DNA of 51,402 nucleotides. Source: Dehalococcoidia bacterium (GTDB lineage: Bacteria > Chloroflexota > Dehalococcoidia > GIF9 > UBA5629). The DNA lies in contig PLME01000005.1 of the NCBI GenBank assembly GCA_003142375.1, positions 63,180 to 114,581 of the forward strand, written 5' to 3'. Shown piece by piece: positions 17,428 through 25,534 of this stretch. Position 1 is the first letter of the stretch; each line of letters begins with the position of its first letter. The notes beneath the pieces are model-generated. The model ran no database searches. It had not been told where the DNA came from and was given only the letters and a program-made list of their open reading frames with translations. The position numbers and the translations under genes were made by a program.

Positions 17428-18150
17428 TTATTCGTGACAGCAATAGATATCGAAATCTACTTCACCGTGGGCCGAATTTCCACCTTTATCAGTAACTAAT
17501 ACCGTAACTTTGTAAAGCCCTGCCTGGCCAGGTACAATCCACCCGATTTTGCTTGCTTTACCATCCGGAATTCCGGCCCCTTCCATCTTACCCGTCGGAG
17601 CGGTCCATGTATATGTTAAATCTGCCGGGTTACTGCCATCAACCACGCATTGTATTTCCGCTGTCGTCCAGATTCTCAAACGTCTTGATTGGGTAACCGT
17701 ATCGCTGGACGGTAATTTGAACTTGAGGTAAATAATATTATCCGGCTGGTCGTTATTGAATGGATTGGTTGTGACCTTAATGGTGCGCTTGGCGGAAGCC
17801 TCCTGGCCTCCGCTGGTAACTTTGACCGAAATAGTATAGTCGCCCGGCGCCTCGGGCGCTAACCAGATGACCTGCCGGCCATTGCCCTGGATTGTACCTT
17901 CATCCGCTGTCCAGGTATATGTAAGGTCCTTGGCAGTGTCATTCGAAGTCACGCAGGTCAAGTTGTCTGCCGTTGAAGGCTTAATCTCACTTATAGCCAT
18001 AGGAGGATAAACCTCCAGCGCTGTGGATGTTGAACCTTTACCGGTTGAGGGGCCAGTTGAAGTTGAGGGAGCAACGCAAGACGTGAAAATAATCAATAAG
18101 GCCGCCGTTAGGGCTGAGAAAAACGATAACCGACTAACTATTTTAACCAT
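17428..18150 (-). CDS. Lipoprotein with PKD/Ig-like domains, paralogue A
   Basis: A 240-residue exported lipoprotein; the signal helix 'ALTAALLIIFTSC' ends in a lipobox with Cys25. After a Ser/Thr/Gly linker come two beta-sandwich domains: 'DLTYTWTADEGTIQGNGRQVIWLAPEAPGDYTISVKVTSGGQ' and 'RLRIWTTAEIQCVVDGSNPADLTYTWTAPTGKMEGAGIPDG', then 'PGQAGLYKVTVLVTDKGGNSAHGEVDFDI'. It ends in 'YCCHE', the same position of a Cys pair as in paralogue B. First gene of the leftward set 18150-15799 (A, B, PAC2). No function is known; the conserved terminal Cys pair could bind metal or form a disulfide. Confidence 0.85.
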   Translation of the reverse strand: MVKIVSRLSFFSALTAALLIIFTSCVAPSTSTGPSTGKGSTSTALEVYPPMAISEIKPSTADNLTCVTSNDTAKDLTYTWTADEGTIQGNGRQVIWLAPEAPGDYTISVKVTSGGQEASAKRTIKVTTNPFNNDQPDNIIYLKFKLPSSDTVTQSRRLRIWTTAEIQCVVDGSNPADLTYTWTAPTGKMEGAGIPDGKASKIGWIVPGQAGLYKVTVLVTDKGGNSAHGEVDFDIYCCHE

Positions 18151-18301
18151 TCATACTCCTTTGCAGAGCCAGGCATTTCAATTTGGTAAATAAGTTATAT
18201 GTACGCAATCAATCGCTCGGGCTCAATTAAATGATAGTATTCCAAATATTATATAATTTTAGACCGTTTATATTAAATGAGCGAGTTACAAGGTCAGCCA
18301 C

Positions 18302-19780
18302 GTGGAAATGGTTTACATGGATAAGACAAGCTATCAAGAGCTGGACAGTATATTTCATCCGGGCAATGTGGCCATTATAGGGGCTTCCCCGGTATCCGAT
18401 CTGGCGACGCTGGCCCACATGAGCACAAAAATCAGGGATCGCCTCTATTTCGTCAACCCGAAGTATAGCGAGATATTGGGTAAAAAATGTTACGCGGCTA
18501 TATCTGAGGTGCCGGTTCCCATAGACTACGCGGTTATTGGCATAAATGCCATCTTAGTCCCTGATATTATCACAGCCTGTATTGAGAAAGGCGTAAAGAC
18601 GGTGCATATCTATTCGTCAGGTTTCAGTGAAACGGGCCTGCCGGAAGGCATTGAGCTTGAGAAAAAGCTGGCGGAAATCTCACGGGGCAGAATCAGGATT
18701 ATCGGCCCCAACTGTTTCGGTATTTACTGCCCAGAGTCTGGATTAGCCATAGTGCCCGAATCCTCAGAGGAGAAGGGACCTGTCGGCGTGATTGCACAGA
18801 GCGGAAGTGTCGCCGAGTCATTTTCGTACTTTGGCAAAACCAAGAACCTGCGTTTCAGCAAGGTGGTCAGCTATGGCAATGCCATTGACCTGGACTGCTC
18901 CGATTTCCTTGAATACATGGCCGACGATCTGGAAACCAGGGTGATAGCGTTGTACATTGAGGGAGCCAGGAATGGGGAACGGCTGAAAGAAGCGTTAGCC
19001 TATGCAACAAGTAAAAAGCCGGTGGTGGCGATCAAGGGAGGACTAACCGATAACGGCAGCCGGGTGGCGCGATCGCATACGGGCCAGTTGACGGGCATGC
19101 CGGAGGTATGGAAAGCACTATTCAAGCAGTGCGGTGTAATCCAGGTCAACAATCACGATGAGCTGGTTAATTCAGTCATTGCCTTCAGCCATTCGCCTTT
19201 ACCGGTGGGCAACAGGTGTGGAATTATCAGTAACTCCGGCGGGTTCAGCGTTATCCAGACCGATCTTTGTGCTACGGAAGGAATGGCTGTTCCCCGCTTT
19301 ACCGAAAGTACCCTGCAAAAGCTCCGGGAACTTGTACCTTTGGCTGGGACTTCCATCGGCAATCCATTAGACGCCTGGCCTATCTTCTACAAGATATTTC
19401 AGAAGAAAGGCAGCCTGGCGGATATTGTTAAAACAGTCGCTTCGGATAACAATATAGATTCCCTGGTTATCATGTTCGATCAGTTCAGGTATATAAGGCG
19501 CGTCAGGAAAGACGAGGCTTACGGACATATGAAGACGGTGATTGAGATGTTGCTTGAAGGAAGCGATTATTGCCGCCGGGTCCTTGGCAAGCCTGTGTTT
19601 TTAGCCGCTTCGCTTGATCCTTTCCTGGAGGACGAGGAAGATAGAAATGCCAACCTGATGCTGAAAAGGGCTTTTGAGCAAAATAACTATCCCGTTTATC
19701 CGGCTGCCGACGTCACGGTAAGATCGCTGTCAAAATTATTGATGTATGCCAGGTGGAGTGGACAAACACACGAGCCATAA
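18302..19780 (+). CDS. NDP-forming acyl-CoA synthetase, alpha-type (CoA-binding) protein
   Basis: A 492-residue protein with the alpha-subunit architecture of ADP-forming acetyl/acyl-CoA synthetases. A Rossmann CoA-binding domain starts at 'IFHPGNVAIIGASPVSDLA', followed by two succinyl-CoA-ligase-like domains ('RGRIRIIGPNCFGIYCPESG', 'GPVGVIAQSGSVAESF', 'GNRCGIISNSGGFSVIQTDL'). The His of 'RVARSHTGQLTG' is the expected phospho-histidine. The ATP-grasp beta half is not fused and not nearby, so a partner must be elsewhere. The enzyme would make ATP or GTP from an acyl-CoA, or the reverse. GTG at 18302 is used because AAGG lies 8 bases upstream; ATG at 18308 or 18317 are alternatives. Fits acyl-CoA fermentation with IcmF. 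Confidence 0.85.
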   Translation: MEMVYMDKTSYQELDSIFHPGNVAIIGASPVSDLATLAHMSTKIRDRLYFVNPKYSEILGKKCYAAISEVPVPIDYAVIGINAILVPDIITACIEKGVKTVHIYSSGFSETGLPEGIELEKKLAEISRGRIRIIGPNCFGIYCPESGLAIVPESSEEKGPVGVIAQSGSVAESFSYFGKTKNLRFSKVVSYGNAIDLDCSDFLEYMADDLETRVIALYIEGARNGERLKEALAYATSKKPVVAIKGGLTDNGSRVARSHTGQLTGMPEVWKALFKQCGVIQVNNHDELVNSVIAFSHSPLPVGNRCGIISNSGGFSVIQTDLCATEGMAVPRFTESTLQKLRELVPLAGTSIGNPLDAWPIFYKIFQKKGSLADIVKTVASDNNIDSLVIMFDQFRYIRRVRKDEAYGHMKTVIEMLLEGSDYCRRVLGKPVFLAASLDPFLEDEEDRNANLMLKRAFEQNNYPVYPAADVTVRSLSKLLMYARWSGQTHEP

Positions 19781-19868
19781 TGTTTAATTAAATTAGTGAT
19801 TCAGGTTACAGCTAAACGAATCGGTATTGCATAATATCTCATAAATAAAAATAGCAGGGAGGATTTCA

Positions 19869-20447
19869 ATGGGCAAGTTATTAAAAGGCACAAAAACCGA
19901 GCAGAATTTACTGAAAGCTTTCGCTGGTGAATCTCAGGCCAGGAACAGGTATACATTCTTTGCCAGCCAGGCGCGGAAAGATGGGTTTATGCAGATTGCC
20001 AATATCTTCGAAGAGACTGCAGGCAACGAGAAGGAGCATGCCAAAGTCTTCTTTCAGTATCTGGAGGGTGGTGACGTGGAGATCACGGCTATGTATCCCG
20101 CCGGTATAATCAAAGACACATTGGCCAACCTCATAGCAGCGGCGGATGGCGAAAATATGGAGTGGACCAAGCTCTATGCCGATTTCGGCAAGATCGCCGC
20201 GGAAGAAGGCTTTCCCGAGGTCGCTAATTCCTTTAAGCAGATCTCTGAGGTAGAAAAATTCCACGAGTCCAGGTACAGGAAACTGGCAAGTAACGTTTCC
20301 AAACAAGAGGTATTTAAGAAAAAAGATAAGGTCAAATGGCACTGCACAAACTGCGGCTACATCCATGAAGGTACTGAGCCTCCCAAGGAATGCCCGGCAT
20401 GTAAGCACCCGCAGGCTTACTATGAAGTGTTGGCAGAGAACTACTAA
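19869..20447 (+). CDS. rbr: Rubrerythrin
   Basis: A 192-residue rubrerythrin, a peroxide-reducing di-iron enzyme of anaerobes. The ferritin-like four-helix part has Glu21 ('[10 protein letters not shown]') and two ExxH motifs at Glu54/His57 and Glu129/His132. The rubredoxin-like tail binds one Fe through Cys159, Cys162, Cys175 and Cys178 ('[10 protein letters not shown]', 'CPAC'). Length and order match the family. GGGAGG precedes the ATG with normal spacing. It is followed at once by a strong terminator, so it forms a single-gene unit. With the peroxiredoxin it points to an oxygen-sensitive cell. Confidence 0.96.
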   Translation: MGKLLKGTKTEQNLLKAFAGESQARNRYTFFASQARKDGFMQIANIFEETAGNEKEHAKVFFQYLEGGDVEITAMYPAGIIKDTLANLIAAADGENMEWTKLYADFGKIAAEEGFPEVANSFKQISEVEKFHESRYRKLASNVSKQEVFKKKDKVKWHCTNCGYIHEGTEPPKECPACKHPQAYYEVLAENY

Positions 20448-20471
20448 CCGAAAAAGCGCCATAGGCAATAT

Positions 20472-20512
20472 AATACCGGGCTAAATTCGATTGGATTAGC
20501 CCGGTATTTTCT
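20472..20512 (+). terminator. Rho-independent terminator after rubrerythrin
   Basis: Perfect 13-base arms AATACCGGGCTAA (20472-20484) and TTAGCCCGGTATT (20496-20508), loop of 11, followed by TTCTTATT. Confidence 0.9.
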
Positions 20513-20604
20513 TATTGTGTAATTCAGTGTCCAAAGTATATAATTTCCGCATTACGAAATAGTGTTATTTACTTGATCTTTTATCCTACTTACAGGTTTT
20601 CGAT

Positions 20605-22116
20605 TTGAAGACGGGAGATAATCAACCGGGAAACTCTGCACAAGATCACCTGCTTAAGGGTGATCGTCCCGGAAATGTTTTTCTGCAGCGGCACCTTAAG
20701 TTGCCCACGAGGCTGCACCGTGTGCTGGGTGTGGGGGGATTGTTCGGCGCCGCATATGGCGATGTCGGGTCATCTGTTTACTACGCGCTTGGCATAGTAT
20801 CGATGTCGGCCCTGGGGCTGACTCCCCCGGTACTGATGATTTCCGGCATTATTTTCCTGTTTACCGCGCTAACGTATGCTGAAGGGGCTACTATGCTGCC
20901 GGAAGCAGGGGGATCAGGCGCATTTGCCAAGCGTGCCTTCAATGACTGGGTAAGCTTTATAGCAAGTTGGGTCTTAATGATGGACTATATCGTGACTATG
21001 TCCATCTCCGCCTTCTCAGCCGCCAATTACCTCGGCTTCTTTTTGCCGCTTTTAAAGACATGGCCGACTAATAGTATCGTAGGCATGGCCATAGTAGGAG
21101 GCCTGGCCTTAATCAACTGCCTGGGACTAAGGGAGTCGTCGAGATTAAATATCGTGCTGGTTGTAATCGACCTGGGTACTCAGGTGCTGGTGGCTATACT
21201 GGGCGTATTTCTCATTATCAATCTTCCGACCCTGATCAACAATATCCACTGGGGTGTAGCGCCGACCTTCGATCAGCTTCTATTCGGTATTTCGATATCA
21301 ATGGTGGCCTATACCGGCATCGAGACCGTGGCTAACCTGGGCAGCGAGACCAAAAACCCGGGTAAAAGTATACCCAGGGCGGTTATGCTGGTATTCGCCG
21401 CCGTTATACTCATGTACGCCTTCCTTTCCATGACAGCCCTCAGCGCCTACCCAGTTTACCAGGCGCCGGATGGTAAGTGGGTGACCGATCTGACCCAAAA
21501 ATTCCTGGAGGATCCGGTTATGGGCATTGCCTACGCCATGCCCGGCTTCATCCCCTATTTCCTGGGTTTCTGGGTGGCATTGCTGGCGGCCACCATACTT
21601 ATCATAGCCACCAATGCCGGCATGCTGGGCGCATCCCGCCTGGCCTATTTTATGGGGCAGCGACAGCAGCTTCCCGGCTTTTTTGGCAATATCAGCAAAA
21701 AATCGCACGTGCCTACCAACGCCATACTGATATTCTCTGCCATCGCAGCGTTTCTCGTATCCACCGGCAAAGTAGATCTGCTCGCCGACCTGTATGCCTT
21801 CGGTGCGGTCATGGCTTATACCCTGGCACACGCATCCATAGTCGCTTTGCGCATTAAGGAACCAAACCTGCCGCGACCCTTTAAAATACCGCTCAACATT
21901 AAAATCAAAGGCAGGGATATCCCCATCACGGCCGTACTGGGAGGGCTGATAACAGCCATCACCTGGCTGATAGTGGTCTATACGCACCATATAGGGCGGA
22001 TTGTGGGCTTTACCTGGGTGGGCATCGGACTGTTAGTATATTTCCTCTACCGACGGTATAAAGCCAAGCAAAAAAAACTACGCGACGCCGATGCCCTCAA
22101 CAGGTTTAAAACGTAA
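20605..22116 (+). CDS. APC-family amino acid permease
   Basis: A 503-residue integral membrane protein with about 12 hydrophobic helices. The first helix carries the APC signature 'VLGVGGLFGAAYGDVGSSVYYALG', and 'PVLMISGIIFLFTALTYAEGATMLPEAGGSGAFAKRAF' is the classic second block. 'YTGIETVANLGSETKNPGKSIPRA' is the family's loop after helix 6. Substrate probably an amino acid or amine taken up with H+ or Na+; it cannot be told from sequence. The start is taken as TTG at 20605; there is no good Shine-Dalgarno site, and the first 35 residues are a polar extension, so the exact start is uncertain. The gene ends about 130 bases before the Nramp-like gene. Confidence 0.88.
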   Translation: MKTGDNQPGNSAQDHLLKGDRPGNVFLQRHLKLPTRLHRVLGVGGLFGAAYGDVGSSVYYALGIVSMSALGLTPPVLMISGIIFLFTALTYAEGATMLPEAGGSGAFAKRAFNDWVSFIASWVLMMDYIVTMSISAFSAANYLGFFLPLLKTWPTNSIVGMAIVGGLALINCLGLRESSRLNIVLVVIDLGTQVLVAILGVFLIINLPTLINNIHWGVAPTFDQLLFGISISMVAYTGIETVANLGSETKNPGKSIPRAVMLVFAAVILMYAFLSMTALSAYPVYQAPDGKWVTDLTQKFLEDPVMGIAYAMPGFIPYFLGFWVALLAATILIIATNAGMLGASRLAYFMGQRQQLPGFFGNISKKSHVPTNAILIFSAIAAFLVSTGKVDLLADLYAFGAVMAYTLAHASIVALRIKEPNLPRPFKIPLNIKIKGRDIPITAVLGGLITAITWLIVVYTHHIGRIVGFTWVGIGLLVYFLYRRYKAKQKKLRDADALNRFKT

Positions 22117-22248
22117 TATTTACGATCGATTTGCCTTCTTGCCAGCCCCATTTTTAGGTGTTATAATCCGGCGTTAGGCTAGACATAACAATGATTCAGA
22201 GGCAGGTATAAAAGCATCAAAATATGATTGAGGTAGACTTATCCTGGC

Positions 22249-23517
22249 ATGAACTTCCTATCGAAGCTATTTTACAGCTACCGCAGGCTTGCCAAGGTTA
22301 TAAAGCTGTTTATCCTGATATCCGGACCCGGAATCATAGTTATGCTGGCGGACAACGATGCGGGCGGTATCACCACGTATGCGGCCACAGGCGCCAAATA
22401 CGGCTATAACCTCATCTGGTTTCTTATCCTACTCCTTCCTGTTGCCTATATAGTCCAGGAAATGACGGTCCGGCTGGGTGCTGTGACCAAGCGAGGGCAC
22501 GCTGAAGCTATCTTCGATGCCTTCGGCTCATTCTGGGGCTGGTTCTCGCTGATCGACCTGGGGCTGGTGGATTTCCTTACACTGATAACCGAGTTCATCG
22601 GCATGACTGCCGCCCTCAGCATTTTTCACGTTCCTCCCATCATAACTATAATCGCAGTCACGCTTTTGATGGGATTTATGGTGCTTCAAGGCCGCTATTG
22701 GACTTGGGAAAAAATCGCCCTGGTATTTTGCGCACTGAACCTGATATATGTCCCTGCAGCCTTCCTGGTTAATCCACCTGTAGCCGAGATTTTGCATGAC
22801 GGCCTGATACCCAATATCCCCGGCGGTTTCAATAACGAGTTCTTCTTTCTGCTGATGGCCAATATCGGCACCACCATAGCTCCATGGATGATATTTTTTC
22901 AGCAGAGCTCGGTGGTGGACAAGGGTCTGCAGGAAAAGGATATCCCCTGGGAGAAGATGGATACGCTGGTCGGCTCGTGCTTCACCGTCCTGATAGCGAT
23001 CTTTATCATAATCGTTACAGGGACGGTGCTGCGGGGCGTCAATATCGAAAGCGCAGCGCAGGCCTCGCAGATGCTGATGGGCGTAAACAAATACCTGGGT
23101 ACCTTCCTGGCCATCGGGCTCTTCGATGCAGGTCTATTGGGCGCCATCTGCATTTCCCTGGCAAGCTCCTGGGCCTTCGGCGAAGTATTCGGCTGGGCGC
23201 ATTCACTTAATACCAAGGCCAGGGAAGCCCCCTGGTTCTATGCCTTCTATTTCATCACGCTGCTGGGAGCGGGGGCCGTGGTCTTAATACCGGGCGCCCC
23301 GCTGGTATTAATTACCCTATTTGTACAGGTTATAGCCGTAACACTCCTGCCGGCGGCGCTGGTCTTCTTGATCCTGCTGCTAAACGACGGTGATTTGATG
23401 GGCAAGTATAAAAACACGGCCTCGCAGAACTTCTGGGCCGTTATTATAGTTTCAGCAATAGTGATACTTTCCACCCTTTACGCCATTAGCGCACTGTTCC
23501 CTGATCTATTTAAATAA
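22249..23517 (+). CDS. Nramp-related divalent metal transporter, probable Mg2+ type (NRMT-like)
   Basis: A 422-residue protein with about 11 membrane helices and the Nramp fold: 'GAKYGYNLIWFLILLLPVAYIVQEMTVRLGAVT' matches helix 1b-2 of SLC11. The metal site is changed. Helix 1 has Asp37-Ala-Gly-Gly (in ADNDAGG) where Nramps have DPGN. Helix 6 has Ala211-Pro-Trp213 ('GTTIAPWMIFF') where Nramps have Met-Pro-His. Loss of the Met sulfur ligand is the feature reported for the Nramp-related magnesium transporters (NRMT), so a hard ion such as Mg2+ is more likely than Mn2+ or Fe2+. The next genes, a tiny membrane protein 27 bases on and a PRC/MgtE-N/CBS protein, support a Mg2+ role. Confidence 0.85.
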   Translation: MNFLSKLFYSYRRLAKVIKLFILISGPGIIVMLADNDAGGITTYAATGAKYGYNLIWFLILLLPVAYIVQEMTVRLGAVTKRGHAEAIFDAFGSFWGWFSLIDLGLVDFLTLITEFIGMTAALSIFHVPPIITIIAVTLLMGFMVLQGRYWTWEKIALVFCALNLIYVPAAFLVNPPVAEILHDGLIPNIPGGFNNEFFFLLMANIGTTIAPWMIFFQQSSVVDKGLQEKDIPWEKMDTLVGSCFTVLIAIFIIIVTGTVLRGVNIESAAQASQMLMGVNKYLGTFLAIGLFDAGLLGAICISLASSWAFGEVFGWAHSLNTKAREAPWFYAFYFITLLGAGAVVLIPGAPLVLITLFVQVIAVTLLPAALVFLILLLNDGDLMGKYKNTASQNFWAVIIVSAIVILSTLYAISALFPDLFK

Positions 23518-23544
23518 GTTATAAATTATAATGATGGTACGCAA

Positions 23545-23760
23545 ATGATTAGTAATCAGATTAAATCGATAGTTAACCGTATAAAAAAGCTCCTCTCCAA
23601 AAGGTTTGAGAGGATCTCCGAGATCAATAGGAAGTATGCCAAACCGCGCATCAAAATGACTCCTATGATCAGTGTAGCCTTGCTACTGCTGCGAATTTAT
23701 CTGTTGCTGCTGGTAGCTATACTGTTTTATAAATTTTTTACGATAGTAGCCGGCAAGTAA
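23545..23760 (+). CDS. Small single-pass membrane protein in the Nramp/MgtE-N operon
   Basis: A 71-residue protein. The first 40 residues are very basic (about 14 Lys/Arg: 'SIVNRIKKLLSKRFERIS', 'RKYAKPRIK') and should lie in the cytoplasm. Residues 42-68 form one long hydrophobic helix. It sits 27 bases after the Nramp-like gene and 14 bases before the PRC/MgtE-N/CBS gene, so it is almost surely co-transcribed. No family was recognised. A role as a small subunit or anchor for the transporter or its soluble sensor is a guess from position. Confidence 0.65.
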   Translation: MISNQIKSIVNRIKKLLSKRFERISEINRKYAKPRIKMTPMISVALLLLRIYLLLLVAILFYKFFTIVAGK

Positions 23761-23774
23761 AATCGGGGTGAAAT

Positions 23775-25052
23775 ATGATCAGTAATGGTAATGCAGTAAA
23801 AAATGGCGTAGAAGAGACTTATTTCCTCAGTACGGTACTCGGGACAAAGGTCCTCTGGAATGGTAAAAAAATAGGTACTCTGGCGGATATGGTGATTATG
23901 GACGGCAATATCGCCGAGGTGACACGCCTGTATATCACGCGTCCCTTCGGTTATCCGTCCCTGCTCGTACCCTGGGAAAAGGTGAAATCGCTGGGCTCGA
24001 AAGAAGTGGTTATCGATATCGAAGATATTGAAAAATACCAGGCTGAGCCCACCGAAAATATGGTTTTGCTTCGTGACCATATACTCGACAAGAAAGTGCT
24101 GGACCTCGACGGCAGCGAAGTCGATGTGGTCTATGATATCAAGCTGGTAAACAGGAACCAGAAACTCTATGCCACTGATGTGGATTTCAGCCGCTATGGA
24201 CTGATACGCAGGGTGCACTTAAAGTTCCTGGCCGATTTCATCAATAAACTGGCCGAGAGGTTCAAAGATCAGACACTCTCATGGACCTATATCCAACCAC
24301 TGCCCAAGCAAATCAGCAGCTTTAAGGGAGATGTGCGGCTTAAGGTGCTCAAGGAGAAGCTGGCGGACATACGTCCGGAGGACATGGCCGATATCATAGA
24401 GGACCTGGACCATGACCAGAGGGTGGCCATCTTCGACGAACTTGAGCCTGAGCATGCTTCCGATACGCTGGAAGAGATAACCCCCAACATCCAAAGGGAC
24501 CTGGTGCCGTCGCTTAGAAAGGAAAAAGTCGCGCGCCTGATCAACGAGATGACCACGGGACAGGCCGCTGATGTGCTGGCCGTCTTGCCGTCATCCGAAG
24601 CCAGGGCCATTTTGGCACTGCTCGATCAGGACAAGGCACAAAAAATCCAGTCGATTCTCACCAGGCAGGAGCAAAAAATCATCGACTTCGCTACCCAGAG
24701 CTTTATCAAACTTCCGCCCGGCAAGACTGTAGGTGAAGCTCAACGTGAATACCGCAAAATCGCCAAAGGCAAGGATGCCGTAATGTATATCCACGTGGTC
24801 GATGATAATGACAAGCTTCTCGGCATAATAGATATAAAAGAACTGTTGCAGGGCGAATCAGAAGCGCTGGTTAAAGATATCATGGAAGACAAGGTAATAG
24901 TGCTGGACCCTGAAAGCACGCTGGAAGAGGCTTCAGCCCTGTTCGACCGCTATGAGTTCCGCTCCATACCCGTGGTAGATAATTTTCAAAGGCTGCTGGG
25001 CGTCATCCTTTTCCGGGATATCATGAACCTGAAGCACCGTTTTATGGATTAG
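23775..25052 (+). CDS. Soluble PRC-barrel / MgtE N-domain / CBS protein (MgtE without its membrane part)
   Basis: A 425-residue cytoplasmic protein. Two PRC-barrel-like domains come first ('LGTKVLWNGKKIGTLADMVIMDG', about 17-39; 'ILDKKVLDLDGSEVDVVYDIKLV', about 104-126). Then an MgtE intracellular N-domain of helical repeats ('LADIRPEDMADIIEDLDHDQRVAIFDELEPEHASDTLEEI', about 196-235) and a CBS pair ('AVMYIHVVDDNDKLLGIIDIKELL', 'RSIPVVDNFQRLLGVILFRDIM'). In MgtE the N and CBS domains sense Mg2+ and gate the channel; here no membrane helices follow. It is the third gene after the Nramp-like transporter, so it may act as the Mg2+ sensor for it. RBS is GGGGTGAA. Its stop overlaps the stop of the convergent pilin gene. 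Confidence 0.88.
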   Translation: MISNGNAVKNGVEETYFLSTVLGTKVLWNGKKIGTLADMVIMDGNIAEVTRLYITRPFGYPSLLVPWEKVKSLGSKEVVIDIEDIEKYQAEPTENMVLLRDHILDKKVLDLDGSEVDVVYDIKLVNRNQKLYATDVDFSRYGLIRRVHLKFLADFINKLAERFKDQTLSWTYIQPLPKQISSFKGDVRLKVLKEKLADIRPEDMADIIEDLDHDQRVAIFDELEPEHASDTLEEITPNIQRDLVPSLRKEKVARLINEMTTGQAADVLAVLPSSEARAILALLDQDKAQKIQSILTRQEQKIIDFATQSFIKLPPGKTVGEAQREYRKIAKGKDAVMYIHVVDDNDKLLGIIDIKELLQGESEALVKDIMEDKVIVLDPESTLEEASALFDRYEFRSIPVVDNFQRLLGVILFRDIMNLKHRFMD

Positions 25053-25381
25053 CCCGTGGGTGCAGGTGATGTGGTGACCGGTTGTCGGGGCGTCTGGGTG
25101 ATCTTTCCGTTAGTATCGATCGTGTAATCCGCCAGGGTAGGCACTGAATCGATGTACCCCTTATCCGCCAACTCCTTGCCGGAGGACGGCCACCTCTGGT
25201 TATCAGTATAGAATGCGTAAGACGCGGTGGCTATGGTTTTGTATTCAATTCGTAAAGCTTCTGGCCGGCCGGCATTCATGTACTTGGTTACAGTCAGTGT
25301 GGTTGTGCTTGCCAGCATGCCCATAATGGACATTGCGACCAATAATTCGATGAGGGTATACCCCTTCTCGCGTGATGACAT
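25049..25381 (-). CDS. Type IV pilin-like (prepilin) protein
   Basis: A 110-residue protein with a class III prepilin signal: short basic leader MSSREKG, then 'YTLIELLVAMSIMGMLASTTTLTVTKYM', with Glu5 after the cleavage site. Prepilin peptidase would cut after Gly and methylate the new N-terminus. The rest is a small soluble head ('YAFYTDNQRWPSSGKELADKGYID'), like the minor pilins or pseudopilins of type II secretion. No other pilus gene is nearby, so it probably depends on a system elsewhere. A run of Pro/Thr ends the protein. GAGGA lies upstream of the ATG. It is convergent with the MgtE-N gene, and the two stops share bases. Confidence 0.85.
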   Translation of the reverse strand: MSSREKGYTLIELLVAMSIMGMLASTTTLTVTKYMNAGRPEALRIEYKTIATASYAFYTDNQRWPSSGKELADKGYIDSVPTLADYTIDTNGKITQTPRQPVTTSPAPTG

Positions 25382-25534
25382 TGCCGCATCCTCCTTATTG
25401 CCTCCCTAGCATGGAAGACCGCTTAAATTGAGCCACCGACCGGGCCGGTGGGCAACCGCCAAATTATAAACTACTAATCAACGATAATCAATACCGACAA
25501 ATGCAGTATCGGCGCCCTGGATACATTTGCATAA

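Noticed and set aside
22249-23517. Plain MntH Mn2+/Fe2+ transporter
   Set aside because: The DPGN and MPH metal-site motifs are both replaced, so the usual label would mislead.
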